Below are positions 47,763 through 58,072 of a DNA stretch of 64,000 nucleotides, piece after piece; within the stretch, counting starts at the first letter, position 1; each line of letters starts with the position of its first letter. The position numbers were made by a program, and so were the translations under genes. Source of the DNA: Heterodera schachtii (lineage: Eukaryota; Nematoda; Chromadorea; Rhabditida; Heteroderidae); the NCBI GenBank assembly GCA_023374025.1, contig SIJG01000002.1:3541626-3605625 (forward strand). The letters run 5' to 3'. The notes under the pieces were generated by a model. It worked only from the letters and a program-made list of their open reading frames with translations, made no database searches and was not told where the DNA came from.

Positions 47763-49161
47763 TTAGCCGTTTTTGTGCCAATTGGTCCCGGCCTTCAGGC
47801 CAGTGAACGGCATGCTAAAACCAGCACTGGCCTGAAAAATGAGCGCAGATTCGGTATTTTTAAGAACAATGTCGGCGGGCCATACAGAAAGCCCATGTAC
47901 ATGCAAAAAAAAATTTTTTTACTCAATTCTTTAGAATAATTTTTTTGCTCTTGTATTAGGATATTTCAAAATTCAAGCACAAAATAAGACATGGGCTTTC
48001 ATTAAAAAGTCTCAATTGCTTAACCCGATTAAAAATGTTCTTTCGGTCAGAGAATTTTTGTATTGCCTCAGGCGAATAAAATATTGACGGAACGCCGCCT
48101 TCTTTGCCTGAGGCATCATTCTTTTAGCACTTTATATTTCGACTAGACAAAAACAGCCAAAAAGCCTTTCGAATTTCGAGAGTCACACATTCATTAAAAA
48201 TGGAAAATTTGGGCCCGGGGATCAACTTCGTCAATATGCATTTAAAATTTGGGAACAATTTGAAAAAATTTGTCCGGTATGCCGATAGTTTTTATGTATT
48301 TAAGTATCAGATTTGATATGAGAAATTTTTTATGCCTGATTTTAACAATGATTTAATAGGGGAAGAAATTTAAATTTAATCCTCTACAAAAGCAACTGAA
48401 AAACATCAAATAAATGGTTTTTAGGTCATTTTTGAATAATTACACCAGTGATGGGCAAAATTTTAAAAAATGACTCAATTGGTAAAAATGTGCCCAGGGT
48501 GAACGATTATGACCTCAATTGAAATAAATGGCATGCCGACATAAAACAAAAAATGGCATGCCAACATAAAAAAATATATTTTTATTTCTATTTTCATTTT
48601 TCCCGGCGGAGCCTATCGGCACCGCCGGACCTCCCCCGCACCCCCCCCCCCCAAAAAAGCGCTGTAAAAAAAGCATTTTGAAAAGTGAAAAATGATCGTT
48701 GCCAATTCGCTACTGTATTGAGTTGGTCCTAGGTTCGGAATTTGCAGATTTTAAAGAATGTGTGACTCTAGAAATTTCGAAAGGCTTTTTGGCTGTTTTT
48801 GTCTAGTCGAAATATAAAGTGGTAAAGAATGATGCCTCAGGCAAAGAAGGCGGCGTTCCGTCAATATTTTATTCGCCTGAGGCAATACAAAAATTCTCTG
48901 ACCGAAAGAACATTTTTAATCGGGTTAAGCAATTGAGACTTTTTAATGAAAGCCCATGTCTTATTTTGTGCTTGAATTTTGAAATATCCTAATACAAGAG
49001 CAAAAAAATTATTCTAAAGAATTGAGCAAAAAAATTATTCTAAAGAATTGAGCAAAAAAATTATTTCAAATAATTAAGTAAAAAAATTTTGGGCTGGCGT
49101 TGGAGTTAGCAGGCCGTTCACTGGCCTGAAGGCCGGGACCAATTGGCACAAAAACGGCTAA
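47763..49161. mobile_element. foldback element, ~400-bp inverted ends, TA target
   Basis: Ends TTAGCCGTTTTTGTGCCAAT and its complement are flanked by TA on each side. The arms (47763 to ~48195 and ~48770-49161) are long inverted copies sharing GGTCCCGGCCTTCAGGCC, a CTTAACCCGATT segment and GTTTTTGTCTAGTCG. The left arm has an extra ~90 bp; the right arm has a small GAATTGAGCAAAAAAATTAT triplication. The centre holds a copy of the hAT cassette at 48602-48634 followed by a C run. TA duplications fit the Tc1/mariner class. No ORF. Confidence 0.7.
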
Positions 49162-49189
49162 TATTTCCTGAGCTCCCCGTGGTCTGAAA

Positions 49190-50237
49190 GGCGCTATGTA
49201 ATTTCGACACTGGGTAAATTCGACACAGAGTATTTTCGACAGTAATTTCGACACTACATTTTCGACACCGAGCAATTTCGACAATGAACTATTTCAAAAA
49301 CTTTCACTGTTTTCCTGCATTTTCGACACTGAACCATTTCGACATTGGGTAAATTCGACACTATTGAGAATTTTTAAAAATTAATATGAAATTTTGAAAA
49401 TATTGGTATTTAGGTATGAAAATTTTCATATTTCATTCTAAACATTCGATCAAAAGCCATAGGATTTATACTAATTGGTAAAGAATATTCTTAACACCCG
49501 TCGTAGGGTTGGGCCCTCGAATCCCGACCCCGAACGAATTGGTCGACCCCGACCCCGAACATGCTGACCTCGAGTTCCAACCCAGATGGTCGGGGGCCCA
49601 ACCCTAATCTGTCGTATTGCCCAGAATTAGCTACAGTCCAAATAAAAAATTTCATTTCTTGATATAATTCAGTATGCAATCAAAAAGGTTTAAGCATTAC
49701 AGGGCAAATGTAGCACTTCTTCCTCTCGCAATTTTTTTTTGATTTCAAATTCTTTAGCACTCGCTTCTTTACAATTTTGTTTTGTTTAGTTGGAGATGCT
49801 ACGAGTTATGGATTATCAAAACAACCAATGCAAAAAAGGCAGTGAACACTGATCAGTATATTTTTTGAATTAGCGCCCCAAAATATTGCATTTGGCATTA
49901 TGAATCATTTTGTCTAACACTTACACTGTGTTTAATGTTTTACTCATAGTTATACCAACTTCCCTTTTAAAATTACGAATTAAAAAATGGAATATGAAAA
50001 TTTATCATACCTAAATACCAATATTTTCAAAATTTCATATTAATTTTTAAAAATTCTCAATAGTGTCGAATTTACCCAATGTCGAAATGGTTCAGTGTCG
50101 AAAATGCAGGAAAACAGTGAAAGTTTTTGAAATAGTTCACTGTCGAAATTGCTCGGTGTCGAAAATGTAGTGTCGAAATTACTTAGTGTCGAAAATACTC
50201 AGTGTCGAATTTACCCAGTGTCGAAATTACCAGCCAC
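49190..50237. mobile_element. element with tandem-repeat TIRs TTTCGACACTG (element E4)
   Basis: Direct repeats GGTCTGAAA (49181-49189) and GGTCTGAGA (50238-50246) agree at 8 of 9. Inverted ends of about 250 bp are built from 8-10 copies of a word close to TTTCGACACTGAG, followed by a GAAAATATTGGTATTTAGGT segment on both sides. Outer bases GGCGCTATGTAATTTCG and GTGGCTGGTAATTTCG resemble the ends of E3. The interior is AT-rich and contains a 103-bp hAT-like insert. Confidence 0.7.
49504..49606. mobile_element. 103-bp hAT-like MITE nested in E4
   Basis: Ends TAGGGTTGGGCCC and inverted GGGCCCAACCCTA. Flanking 8-mers ACCCGTCG and ATCTGTCG agree at 6 of 8, both differences being C/T. The interior repeats CCCGACCCCGAAC. 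Confidence 0.6.
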
Positions 50238-50246
50238 GGTCTGAGA

Positions 50247-50935
50247 CGCGCGAAAATATGTTTTTTAGGTGGGTTGTTAAGCTACTTTTCGAGTTATTTG
50301 CAACTATTTTCTAGTTATTTTTAGCAACTAAAAAACTATAGAATTTTTGAAAAAAAACTATTTTCAACTATTTTGGCGTTTTGCCCAAAATTTGTTAACA
50401 AAAATGCAATAAAAAGGAAAAATACACCCCCTAAAAATCGACCCGAAAAATTTTCAAAAACAAACCTTAACATAATATTTTTGTTTTTTGAAGTAAATTG
50501 CGATTTTACACCTCGGAACTTTTTGGCACCTATTTTCCCATTATATTTTGGGGGTTTTTAGAAACTATAAATCGAAGCAGTTTTCTGTTTTTCGGTTATT
50601 TCGGCTAATCAAAAAAATTTTCAGGGATTTTTTTGCTTCTCACATCGTTTTTTCGTGGCACATTTTTTCAAATAACTTTTGGGGAACAAGTGGGGCGTTA
50701 CGGGCTTTTGTCCAGAAAAATGAACTTATTTTGAGGACAATTTTCAAAAAAGAGATTATTGGGGAGGTGTATCTTTAAAACGAAAACTCGGTACCCCCGG
50801 TTTCGGTTGTTGGCCCAAAAAACCGGTTTTCGGTTAAACGACCGTGAAATTTCATCCCTTATTCTTAGGGGTGTAATTTTCGCGTTTCGAGCCAAAAGCG
50901 AAACGCGAAAGCGAAAGCCCATCCCTGATATATAT
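50247..50935. other. intergenic spacer of the inverted duplication
   Basis: AT-rich. A possible small inverted-repeat remnant lies at 50868-50927 (TAGGGGTGTAATTTTCGCG against inverted CAGGGATGGGCTTTCGC). No gene seen. Confidence 0.4.
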
Positions 50936-51861
50936 TAGGGCTGCACGGGTCCGGGTATTTGGGCAAAAACCGGGTCCGGGTATTACCGGGTATTGAAAAG
51001 ACGGGTACCGGGTCGGGTACCAGTTTTTAAACCGGGTACCGGGTCGGGTATCGGGTACCCGGTGAAAGCGTGTATTGATGAAATTTTTAATTTTTATTTC
51101 CTTCAAAATTATTATTAAACAGAAATTTTTTTCTGTAATAAATGCTAAATATTATTTGTCCAATTTTTTATTGCTATTAAAACCACTTTTTTTGCGGTTC
51201 GATTTTAACTTTTCAAGAACAGGGGTCCGGGGTGCCAATAGGCGCCGTCGGGGAAAATTTTGTAATTTATAATGCGATTTGTTAACAGATTTTTTTTAAA
51301 AATGACCAAATTTTGTTATTTTAGCCAATATATTTACAGAATTTCTACCAAAAATGTTCAAATTTTCAAAATTTCTTATGGGAATATTGTAAAAAATAAA
51401 GAATTTCTTGTAAAATTCTATGAAACTATGGATAGTTTTTTTTATTTAAAAACTTTTAAGCTTTATTTACTTAATAATAAAATGGAAATTTTCAACAAAA
51501 ATTTAAAATAAATGCTAAAAAAATAAGTGCTATGCGAAGGAATTGAACCTAACAAATGAGCAAATACCGAATTGAATCCAAGAGATTAACCACCAAGCCA
51601 CAGAAGCAATAAATGACTCATTTTAAAAATAAATCTTAATTTAATTAAAAAAATTTCCTTTCCTCCAACTTTGCTCAACAATTTGATCCAGACCCCCATT
51701 CTTACCAGTCTATTTTAATACCCGGTTGGACCCGGACCTACCGGGTCGGGTACCGGGTATTGGATTTTTAAAAAACCGAGTCCGGGTCCGGGTCCGGGTA
51801 GTGAAAAAACCGGGTATCCGGGTCTGGGACCCGGTCGGGTACCCGGACCCGTGCAGCCCTA
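50936..51861. mobile_element. non-autonomous hAT element, 926 bp, TAGGGCTGCACGGG ends
   Basis: Perfect 8-bp flanks ATATATAT (50928-50935 and 51862-51869), though this is low-complexity. TIRs TAGGGCTGCACGGGTCCGGG are inverted at the other end, followed on both sides by CCGGGTA-rich tracts. It contains a degenerate cassette (51226-51252, GGTGCCAATAGGCGCCG) with the upstream TGTTAACAAAT-type word and a tRNA-like segment at 51528-51608. Confidence 0.85.
51528..51608 (-). pseudogene. tRNA-like sequence (class II, Leu-like), decayed
   Basis: Minus strand has an A-box-like TGTGGCTTGGTGGTTAA, then TTGGATTCAATTCGG resembling the anticodon region of leucine tRNAs, a long variable segment, and a perfect B-box GGTTCAATTCC. 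The acceptor and anticodon stems do not pair well, so it is a relic or a SINE-type promoter rather than a working tRNA. Confidence 0.45.
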
Positions 51862-51961
51862 ATATATATGTATTTTATCACTAACAAATCTATTTACTTA
51901 TCATTATTCTTTTTATTATTGGAAATTATTTATACAAAAATTTTAGCCTAAATTTTTATCA

Positions 51962-52090
51962 AAATGTCAGGCGGAGAGTTCTAAACAAAGCGAGAACTCG
52001 GTCTCAAAGTTGCACTTACCAGTGAGCGCTTCGAGCAGTGCATTCACCAACATTTTAAATCGAGAAAATGGTGTTTCCGTGCCTTTCTTT
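51962..52090 (+). pseudogene. fragment of F-box-like gene A (mirror copy)
   Basis: ATGTCAGGCGGAGAGTTC corresponds to the start exon of gene A but has lost a base triplet boundary. It is joined directly to the middle of exon 2 (CAAAGTTGCACTTACCAGTG ... CGAGAAAATGGTGTTTCC). Everything after that is deleted and the text continues with the intergenic AAAGCCAATGAG repeat. Confidence 0.7.
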
Positions 52091-52780
52091 TTGTTGGCTT
52101 TATGGAATCTAATCTCATTGGCTTTATGGAATCTAATCTCATTTTAATGTCGTGTTCTATAGCTTTTCGACTTTGCCAATAAACGTATCGTATAAAGACT
52201 TATGGAAGAAAAAAAAGAAAGCAAAAAATATTTTATTATTGTTTTTTTTTATAAATAAAACCTTTAATTTGTAAATGAGTAAGAAATCTCTGTAAATCTC
52301 GAACGGCTTAAAAATGCAAATAGAAAGTAATATTTTTAAATTAATTTCTGACATTAAATATGAATGAAAATGGTTTCCAAAAAATGAAAATATGTAAATA
52401 AAATTTATTGGTGCCAATTCGGAAATATGTAAAAATGGAGTACAACTTTTATAAGAAAAAAAAAAAAATGTTTTTTACCAATATTTAAAGCATTTAGAAG
52501 CCAGGAAAAATGCCAAATAATCCTACAAATGAATATTAATCTCTTTTAGCACCCGAAAGGTGCTTTGGTAGCAACATTTTGCCAAGATTATCCTTTTTTG
52601 TTCCAAAAATTAATTTGAATAATTTATGTGCCAAGCTTTGCTTTTTGCCTCGGCACAATTGCCAAAAAAGGCGAAATTGCAAAAACGGCCATTTTAACGA
52701 GAAGCTAATTTTGATAATAATTTCTCGCAGAGACACGACAAAACTCAGAGATTTGTTTTCGTCCTCCATTAATTTGCCAA

Positions 52781-55240
52781 ATGTCGGAAAGCCCTGAAGG
52801 AGCAGAAGAGGAGATGAGAAGGGCAATGTAATTAAAATTTAATTAATGCTTCAACTCTGACAAAGTGATCCTCAGCTTCATCCCCGCCGACTGTTGGCTG
52901 GCGGTGTTCGCTTTGCTCGCCCCTTCCCAACTCGGCCTTCAAATTGCGCTGCTCAGCCACCGATTTGACCGTTTTGTGGACGAACACTTCAAAACGCGCA
53001 AATGGTCATTGAAACACTTCCAAATTTGTCACAAATTTGGACAAAATGGGACAAAAGAAATGCAAATTGACAAATTCCATGTAAAGTCTTTGCCAATTGC
53101 GCAAGTGCCGGTGCCAAACAAAATCATCGAATTGAAATTCGTGAGCATAAGGTAAGAAAGGAACAAAAATACGGCATAAAACGATAAAATATTCCAAAAT
53201 ATGGATTTATATTCTAGAAAATGGATAAATACGACTAAATAAGACCATCTCTGTGGCAAGTTGAATACCAAAAATCCGCTTCCCCTCCTCCGCTGTCGAC
53301 GGGTAATGGGTCTCACTCCCTCCCGTCCTCCTCGGTTCAAATGGGCCTATCTATTTTGCTGATGAAAGCTCTATGCCGTTTCTCGAACCTCGAGAAATTT
53401 TGGAGTCGGGCAATAAAAGAGCATACCAGCAGAGCTTCAAATCAGTCAAAATGCTTAGATGACTCTTAAAAAATAAAAAGAATGATCCCACAAAGTGTGC
53501 CAAGCAACATTTGGCATTTTGCCATACATAAAGTTGACAGTCCGACCCGACATTTTGCTCAAATTTTGAGTTTTTAGTATTTAATTTTCTATGTGTCAAG
53601 TATAGTTCGGTAATTTAGTTTTCAGTGCTGCTGCACGCATCTGGCCATTTATTGTCATGGTCTCTATTCCGGTTGACGTTTCATTTGTTTCTTTTGCTAA
53701 TATTCCTTTTGCTAATTAACTAAATATTCCAAATTTCCAAATTCTTAATCATTTCTTAACAATTTAATTAAAAACCAAAAATATTTCCACTGTTATCTTT
53801 GGCAACAAAAACAGCTCATTAGCAAATCAAAACTAAAGGTTCAAAAGGGCACATTTGGTGGTCAAAGTACGGTGCTGATTCTCGAGTTTCAACCAATTTT
53901 TAGACTCGAGCAACACTTTCGATTTGATTTAGAGGGATTTTTTACAGACGAATCCAAAATTTAAAGCATGCTTATTCCTTGTGCACATTTTCAGGTACAT
54001 TGACCAAAATGTCGTCGCTTTTCTCCTCCGTTTGCGTCCTCTGTTCGCCTCCGTTCTCACATTTTTGGGTTTTAACTTTTGCGACGATCGCTTTTCATCT
54101 CTGTTTTTGCGCTTCATTTGGCCAATTCTCAAGCACAAAACTCGCCAATTGGCCTTCACCTATGACGTCAGTGTCCACTCTTTGCGGCTTTTCCTCCCGT
54201 CCATTCTCAGCGACGCAAATTGCCCATCTCTTCGAAAGCTCTCCTTCAGCGGTTCCTTTTTCCCAGCTTTTCCGGCCAACGACAGTGTCAAGGGTGGGGT
54301 GCGACTGCGACTCGTACCATCTTTTCTTAATCCGTGATTAGTGGCAATTAGAACCCGGATGACCCCGGGACCCGTCGGACTTTTACCGGGCCGCCCGGTC
54401 CCGTATTTTTTTGCAAATAACCGGGATAGGGCCGCCCGGCAAAACGGGCGTTTTCTTATCACGTTAAGCCCTTCCCAGTCAATTTCAAAATTCCGGGTCC
54501 TAACAGAATTTTAATCCGTGATTCGGGCTTTTTTACGCGGTTCTCACTTCGCTACCGTTCGATTTTTTTCTACGCTTTCCAGCAATGGAAAAAAATGACA
54601 ATCCGTCGTCGGCGGCACAAGCGGTGGCAAAATGGCTGTTCTCCTCGCCACGACCGGACGGTGTTCCGAAGGAGTTGTACTGTCTAGCAAGGCGATACAA
54701 TTGGTCATCAACGGTTAAAGGAATTAAAACGGTAAACGAACTCATTATGTAAAAAAAAACCCAAAAAAATTAAAAAATCTGGTGGTTGTCGCAAATTTCG
54801 CGTAGTTGTTTTTTTAATGTTAAGGGTTACAGTTGTTAAAGTTAACTTTTCCAGATTAAAACAGGAAAGAACATCATCTTTAGGCCTTTTTAAATGCTTC
54901 ATCTCCTGCCAATTTCATCATTCGCATTCATTTCCAATCCGTTGATTGTCCCTCCATAATTGTGCCCTTCCATTTGGTCAACCAATTGACTCGGGAGCAA
55001 TTAACGCTCAAACATTATTACGACGAGCGCTATTTGGACCGAACTTTGACTCCGCCCATTTGGGGTTATGTCGTTTTTTTGCTCGTCCGTTCGCCGCTTT
55101 TGCGCAATGAAAGCAAATGGACAAAATGGGAGAAGGAAGCGTATGTAAGACGATCTGAAGATGAAAAGAATCCAAGGGATGTGCTCAGCTTTGGTGTTAA
55201 AGAGGATGGATTTGGCGACGGGTCAATCAATGCTAATTAA
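52781..55240 (+). CDS. F-box-like family protein, copy B', 372 residues, 5 exons
   Basis: Exons: 52781-52827, 52876-53151, 53995-54284, 54583-54731 and 54884-55240; the total is divisible by 3, with the same exon phases as its twin at 42366-45580. Starts MSESPEGAEEEMRRA. Exon 2 is nearly identical to the twin (one Met/Val change, PVPNKIIELKF). Exon 3 differs in GFNFCDDRF and an extra Gly-Ser. Exon 4 reads MEKNDNPSSAAQAVAKWLFS and exon 5 ends DGFGDGSINAN. Both copies look functional. The intron between exons 3 and 4 carries a 171-bp insert, and a hAT MITE lies just downstream of the stop. Confidence 0.8.
54340..54510. mobile_element. 171-bp insert with inverted CCGGGTCC/GGACCCGG ends
   Basis: Flanked by a 13-bp direct repeat TTAATCCGTGATT (54327-54339 and 54511-54523). 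It has TTAGAACCCGGATGACCCCG at the left and an AATTCCGGGTCCTAA word at the right. Present in intron 3 of copy B' and absent from the twin. Class uncertain. Confidence 0.55.
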
Positions 55241-55321
55241 ATTAATTATCCTTTTTTTAATTTTCCTTTTCATTTTTAAGTTTTCTCGACGCGACTCCCG
55301 GCCCAAATGGACACTCATCAG

Positions 55322-55580
55322 CAGAGACCGGATTTTGAGGCATATGCCTTTTTTTTGCTAGCTTGCTACGGCCTAATATGCACGAAAAACGAGTTTTTAT
55401 TTGAAGCTTATAGCTTGAACATTTTTGTGCCTTTTTTTTTGCGATTTTGGTGCCTTTTTTCTTTTGGAAAAATTTTTTTGCTACAAAAATGATTTTTGCT
55501 GCCTTTTTCCAATGTTTCGTGCCTTTTTGACGTTTTTGTTCATTTTTTATGCCTTTTTTCACATTTTTCGTCGGTCTCTA
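55322..55580. mobile_element. 259-bp hAT MITE, (C)AGAGACCGG ends, with empty site in the window
   Basis: Ends CAGAGACCGGATTTTGAGGC and inverted CGGTCTCTA. Flanks CTCATCAG (55314-55321) and CTAATCAG (55581-55588) differ at one base. The mirror arm at about 42285-42300 shows the same locus with a single CTCATCAG and no insert. Shares ends and TGCCTTTTTT words with the 600-bp element at 11169. Confidence 0.9.
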
Positions 55581-55611
55581 CTAATCAGCAGAGAACTGAA
55601 TGAATTGATGA

Positions 55612-56017
55612 AAAGCAGTGGGGGTCGGTTTAGTCTGGCAAGATGTTTTTGTCCTATATTGATTAATTCTGATTATCAACGAAAAAAAAACATTGAAAAA
55701 TGAATACGGGCGTCATAATTTTGCGAAATACCAACGAGAAATTTGTAATATTATCGGGATTACATTGACTGGTATTTTGGTCATTTTGGTGAGCAGGGTT
55801 AATGTTGTTGATTGTAGTGTACCCTGTAAGAGTCAAGAATTCTCGCATCGGCGGCAAGATATTTGAGCGCCTTTGGAAAAGAGGGACTTAACCATGTGCA
55901 GGAAAATAGGGGTTTTGCTTTGCCTGAAGAATACAAACTTGACTGAACAAAGACGGCGCCAAACTGAAAACGCTTTGTTTTTATTTCCTAATTGGGATAT
56001 TATTCTATTTGTATTGT
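55612..56017. other. intergenic
   Basis: Begins GGGGTCGGTTTAGTCTGGCA, which recurs at 56943-56965. No gene seen. Confidence 0.4.
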
Positions 56018-56025
56018 AGCTAAAC

Positions 56026-56671
56026 CAGGGTTTCGATATGTTCTTATTTATAAGAAATGTTCTGATTTGGAGGGTCCAAATCTTACAAAATAAAAATGTT
56101 CTTATTTGTAAGAAATGTTCTGATTTTGGGCTATTGTTCTTATTTTGTTCTAATTTCTAAAAATTTGTAATTTTATGGCGTAATGTCACTTAGATTTTCA
56201 AAATATTTCACGGCGGCGCCTGTCGGCACCGCCGACTCCCACAAATCCTCTTTTTTTCTAAAAAATTGGCCCAAGATCGCAAATTATGGTCATTTTTTGG
56301 ACAAATTTGTTAACAAATTACATTAAATTTTCAAAAAAAAATTTTCCCGGCGGCGCCTATCGGCACCGCCGGACCTCTCCCCTTACACATTTTCCAAAAG
56401 TTTTTTGGAAAAATTCGCCGCAGAATTTTTAAAAAAAATCTTGTTTTTTGATCACGAACGCACTAAAATTTACGACTTGCTAATTTCCTCCCAAAAATTG
56501 TAAAAAGCGATAATAGGAGACGAAAAATATAAATTTAATACATTTTTGATCGAATAACCCGAAAAAATAACTGTTTAAAGAAATTTTGTAAAATGTTCTT
56601 ATTTTTGACCCTAAAATCTTATTTTTTGGCCTTGGTGTTCTTATTTTGAAAATTTTGAGATCGAAACCCTG
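56026..56671. mobile_element. non-autonomous hAT element, 646 bp, CAGGGTTTCGAT ends
   Basis: Perfect 8-bp repeats AGCTAAAC (56018-56025 and 56672-56679). TIRs CAGGGTTTCGAT...ATCGAAACCCTG. TTCTTATTT words repeat near both ends. Two copies of the GC-rich cassette lie at 56211-56237 and 56346-56374. No ORF. Confidence 0.9.
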
Positions 56672-56884
56672 AGCTAAACATAAATATTTTAAAGTTTTTC
56701 CGTGTTTATAATTGACAAAAAAATAATATTTGTAAGAAGAAAATGCTGATTCGATAGCCAAAAGTATTCCCAATAAAAAACGACTTGTCCTCGCTTTATT
56801 ATGTCGTACGCCTGGGGGCCACTAATTGATGTGTTTGTATTCAAACTGTTTTTGAAAAGCAAACAGCATATAATCTTCGAAGTT

Positions 56885-57000
56885 TATCTTTTCATCCGGA
56901 CCGGGACACAATAGTCTGACCGTTATAGTCTGGCCATTATAGTCAGGGGTCGGTATAGTCTGGCAAGCTGTTTTCGCCCATAACTCTTATAAAAGTTTGA
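56885..57000. repeat. tandem TATAGTCTGGC-type words
   Basis: Three to four copies of a 14-18 bp word (AATAGTCTGACC, TATAGTCTGGCC, TATAGTCTGGCA) next to the broken end of the MULE fragment; possibly another tandem-repeat TIR. Confidence 0.5.
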
Positions 57001-57733
57001 CAATTTTTAAAACCGCTCGTTGGTGCACTTGCAAAGGTTCCGTCAGCGTAAATGTACTTCATTTCGGAAGCCCAATTTCCGAAAGAAAGTCGGCCAAAAA
57101 TGAGAATTCTAAAATTAAAAAAATGTGTGAAAATTCCCCTTAAAACACACCGCTGTTGTCCGTCTCGCCCATTTTCGGTGTATGTTCCAGAATCCGCCAG
57201 AAGGAAAAGCTCCTGCGCTTCTTCGGTGCGTTTGTAGATTCGGTACTGCTCTGGTAGTTCCAACTCTTGAAGGGTTTGCGGCACAGGCGGCGGCAATTCA
57301 ATTTCATGGCGGACTCGCTTCACCAGCTTAAAACCAAAAATGTTAAAAAATAAAAAAAATAGATTTTTACTTTTTTTGTCGCATTTTTTGTCGGAATTTT
57401 CGCCATTACTGGCGTTGGAATTTGCTGAAGCGTGTGTGCCCTGATTGCCGCTGGCGTTTCCATCGTCTCAGCGGCACGTCGTTTAATGCCGGTGGTGATT
57501 TTTTGTGCGATGACATTTGCCGCGCTGTGGTTGCACGTGTGTACACCAACTGTCTTCAGAACGACGTCATTTAGCGTTGTGTGAAGGCGCCCTCGGCATT
57601 TGAATTCGCCGTGCTGATGTTCACAGCGCCAAAATTTTACGTCACCATCGGCGTTCAACAAATGGAAGACATACAGGCAGCCTTCATGTTCGAGTTTTTT
57701 GTTGTTTCGTTTTGTTACAATATTGTTTTCCAT
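56943..57733 (-). pseudogene. MULE transposase N-terminal fragment with FLYWCH-like finger
   Basis: Exons: 57733-57371, 57326-57151 and 57108 to ~57020, with phases 0 and 2. Exon 1 (MENNIVTKRNNKKLEHEGCL) holds a FLYWCH-type zinc finger pattern: YVFHLLN...FWRCEHQHGEFKCRGRLHT, then VGVHTCNH. Exon 2 reads RIYKRTEEAQELFLLADSG. Exon 3 reads RILIFGRLSFGNWASEMKYI and the ADGTF motif, where the D is the first catalytic residue of MULE transposases. The frame then runs into unrelated TATAGTCTGGC repeats and stops, so the catalytic core is missing. Confidence 0.75.
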
Positions 57734-57904
57734 TTTGGGGCTAAATGAAAAAATTAAAACCAAACATAAGTGCATAGAAAGGAAAAATAAATGTTAACAA
57801 CTTTTAAAAAATCAGTGATATTTAGGCTGCGGTAGGCTGCGAAGTAAAAGAATTTATTTTTTTTCTAAATTGTTATTGATTTAAAAAAATTGGGTCCAAA
57901 ATTT

Positions 57905-58072
57905 TTGAGACGGAACCGGCCCTTTGAGTACTAAGACGGAACTGGCGAGACGGAACTGGCCAGACGGAACTGGCCAGACGGAACTGGCCCAAGACGGAAC
58001 CGGCCCCAGACGGAACTGGCGAGACGGAACTGGCCAGACGGAACTGGCCAGACGGAACTGACCCGCTTCGAT
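57905..58072. repeat. tandem array of AGACGGAACTGGCC
   Basis: Ten or so copies of a 14-bp word, upstream of the MULE fragment on its strand. Architecture equals the tandem-repeat TIRs of E1-E5, so it is probably a solo end of another such element; the opposite end is not in the window. Confidence 0.6.

Larger units (their letters stand above)
51862..55611. repeat. right arm of the large inverted duplication
   Basis: Inverted copy of 42261-47722. Contains the gene A fragment, the AT-rich 52.15-52.5 kb stretch, F-box-like gene B' and the GAATTGATGA end. It lost about 1.1 kb of gene A and gained two insertions (54340-54510 and 55322-55580). Confidence 0.85.
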
